NCBI GenBank assembly: GCA_012934845.2
Contig: WNNJ02001114.1
Coordinates: 54,398 to 118,397, forward strand
Direction of reading: 5' to 3'
Length of the DNA stretch: 64,000 nucleotides
From: Pomphorhynchus laevis
Lineage: Eukaryota > Acanthocephala > Palaeacanthocephala > Echinorhynchida > Pomphorhynchidae
The notes under the pieces are model-generated. The model did not search any database, was not told the DNA's origin, and worked only from the letters and a program-made list of their open reading frames with translations. Made by a program: the position numbers and the translations under genes. How positions within the stretch are numbered: the stretch's first letter is position 1; the number at the start of each line of letters is the position of its first letter. This document shows positions 62,807-64,000 of the stretch, in pieces.

Positions 62807-64000
62807 CTTATTAAATCAGCTAACTGAGTCTACGTATTTAATATAATTATAAAATAAACAAAACATAATAATGCTAAATCAAAATTTAATAATTAAATAA
62901 TAAAATAAATAATTGTTTTTAGATTTTCTATAATTTAAATCAAGTTAAAAAATAAAAATAAAAATAAAAAATAAAAAATAAAATTTAAAATAAACGTCAT
63001 TTTTATGAATTGACTAATAAATAACAGACGCTGTATCAGAATAAGGATTAGAGGCCATCAGGAGGAACTGCTATGCTATCAGGTTTCGGCCCCTAGCTAC
63101 TCTACCCAACCTAGCAGCGGGGCCAAATACATGCTAATGATGTATTTCCTCTGATAAAACTATCTAGTATCTTATTCTAATACAAAGTATATAATTTATT
63201 ATCCATCCATAAAACTTTGCCACTTAAGAGTTTAAATTTATTCTGTATATTATTGTGTTGATTTATATATTTTACTATTTTCTGCTTGATGTTATTTTTA
63301 TAGTAACCTAGTTTAAAATATGTATCTATTAAATTATTTAAATGATTTTGAAGAAAGCCAATATCATTACATATTGTTGCAATTCTTAAAATTTCATTAT
63401 TTAATGTATTATATTTTATATTATATGGTATGCATGAATGCTCATGCAAAAATATGTTTCTTGTAAATTTAAATATGTCATCTTTACGATATAAATTAAT
63501 AGTAGTTTTAGTTAATGTTAATTTAATGTTCATATCTAGATATACACCTTCTTTATCATTAATATTGGTTTTGTTAAGAATAAGGCTTTCTGGATAAATG
63601 TGCTCACTAATTGAATAAAAATTATTAGAATTAAATACACATATATCATCAATGTATCGAAACATATATTTCATATATTTATATTGTTTAGATTTAGTTT
63701 TTACACAGTTATGAACAAATTAATATTCTATAAAGCTTAAAAACAGGTCAGCTATAATTGGGATACTATTACCACCCATTGGAACACCTTTTACTTGTCT
63801 AAATATAGATGTCCCTACTTTTAAATAATTTTGATTTATCAAAATATTTAAGGATTCTATTAATTCAATTTTATCCATATATTTATATTTATTTGATGGT
63901 TTAATTTTTGTTAGATAGGCGTTATAATTATTATAACATATATATGTATATCTTTTTCCGAATGTAAGGTTAATTAATTTTACTAACGCTTCTTTAATAT
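62807..64000 (-). mobile_element. Naiad-type PLE, copy C, running off the window
   Basis: Same family and orientation as copy A. The 3' terminal region is 62807-63176 (aaatcagctaactgag end, TAAAA-type tract at about 62945-62990, conserved hairpin near 63065-63125). The RT continues to the window edge. It is very similar to copy A, indicating relatively recent activity of the family. The endonuclease would lie beyond position 64000. Confidence 0.88.
63177..64000 (-). pseudogene. PLE reverse transcriptase, palm and thumb (copy C, partial)
   Basis: The open part is 63177-63674, with FRYIDDICVF (YIDD at 63645-63656) and the complete thumb including INQHNNIQNKFKLL, which copy A lacks. Upstream, a single substitution makes TAA at 63720-63722 (EYEF becomes EY-stop-F). 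Beyond it the frame is open again through VKGVPMGGNSIPIIADLF to IKEALVKL at the window edge. Apart from that stop the RT is well preserved. Confidence 0.88.

Overview
The window is extremely AT-rich eukaryotic DNA dominated by a satellite array and decayed retroelements. No rRNA, tRNA gene, CRISPR or prokaryotic operon is visible. The best guess for the host is an invertebrate, probably a flatworm and perhaps a schistosome-like fluke. This is an inference from three things: tandem short in-phase exons resembling micro-exon genes, a tRNA-like repeat carrying a hammerhead-ribozyme core (compare schistosome Sm-alpha repeats), and two clades of Penelope-like elements (PLEs). No single marker settles the species.

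Layout. Positions 1-43475 are a tandem satellite with a monomer of about 159 bp (roughly 245 monomers). It is broken by two insertions: a Penelope-like element on the minus strand (4446-7384) and a GC-richer, internally deleted retroelement (29371-30420). Outer parts of the array are diverged monomers. The core, about 22.3-36.6 kb, is homogenised and organised as an irregular higher-order repeat of 3-9 monomers.

Positions 43476-62806 look like one long intron-rich plus-strand locus. Eight copies of a short exon lie between 44925 and 61805. Seven are exactly 66 bp and open in one and the same phase (1 nt + 21 codons + 2 nt), each with AG before it and GTAAGT after it; the eighth is 69 bp, has an in-frame stop and looks like a pseudo-exon. 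Homologous intron sequence around several exons shows that they arose by tandem duplication. The gaps between exons have been filled with mobile DNA: PLE fragments (45425-45650, 46425-47562, 57070-57920), a gypsy-like remnant (47562-48175), non-LTR reverse-transcriptase fragments (48530-48960, 50820-51565), a minus-strand zinc-finger retroelement ORF (51570-52675), a 443-bp tandem repeat (53148-55140) and small foldback elements.

Positions 62807-64000 are another copy of the same PLE family as at 4.4 kb, running off the window edge.

The PLE family at 4.4, 46.4 and 62.8 kb has its GIY-YIG endonuclease upstream of the reverse transcriptase and a CxC motif between them. This is the permuted architecture described for Naiad elements. 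All copies here are broken. The two most interesting signals are the symmetric-phase exon array and the four tandem hammerhead-like motifs inside the 443-bp repeat.
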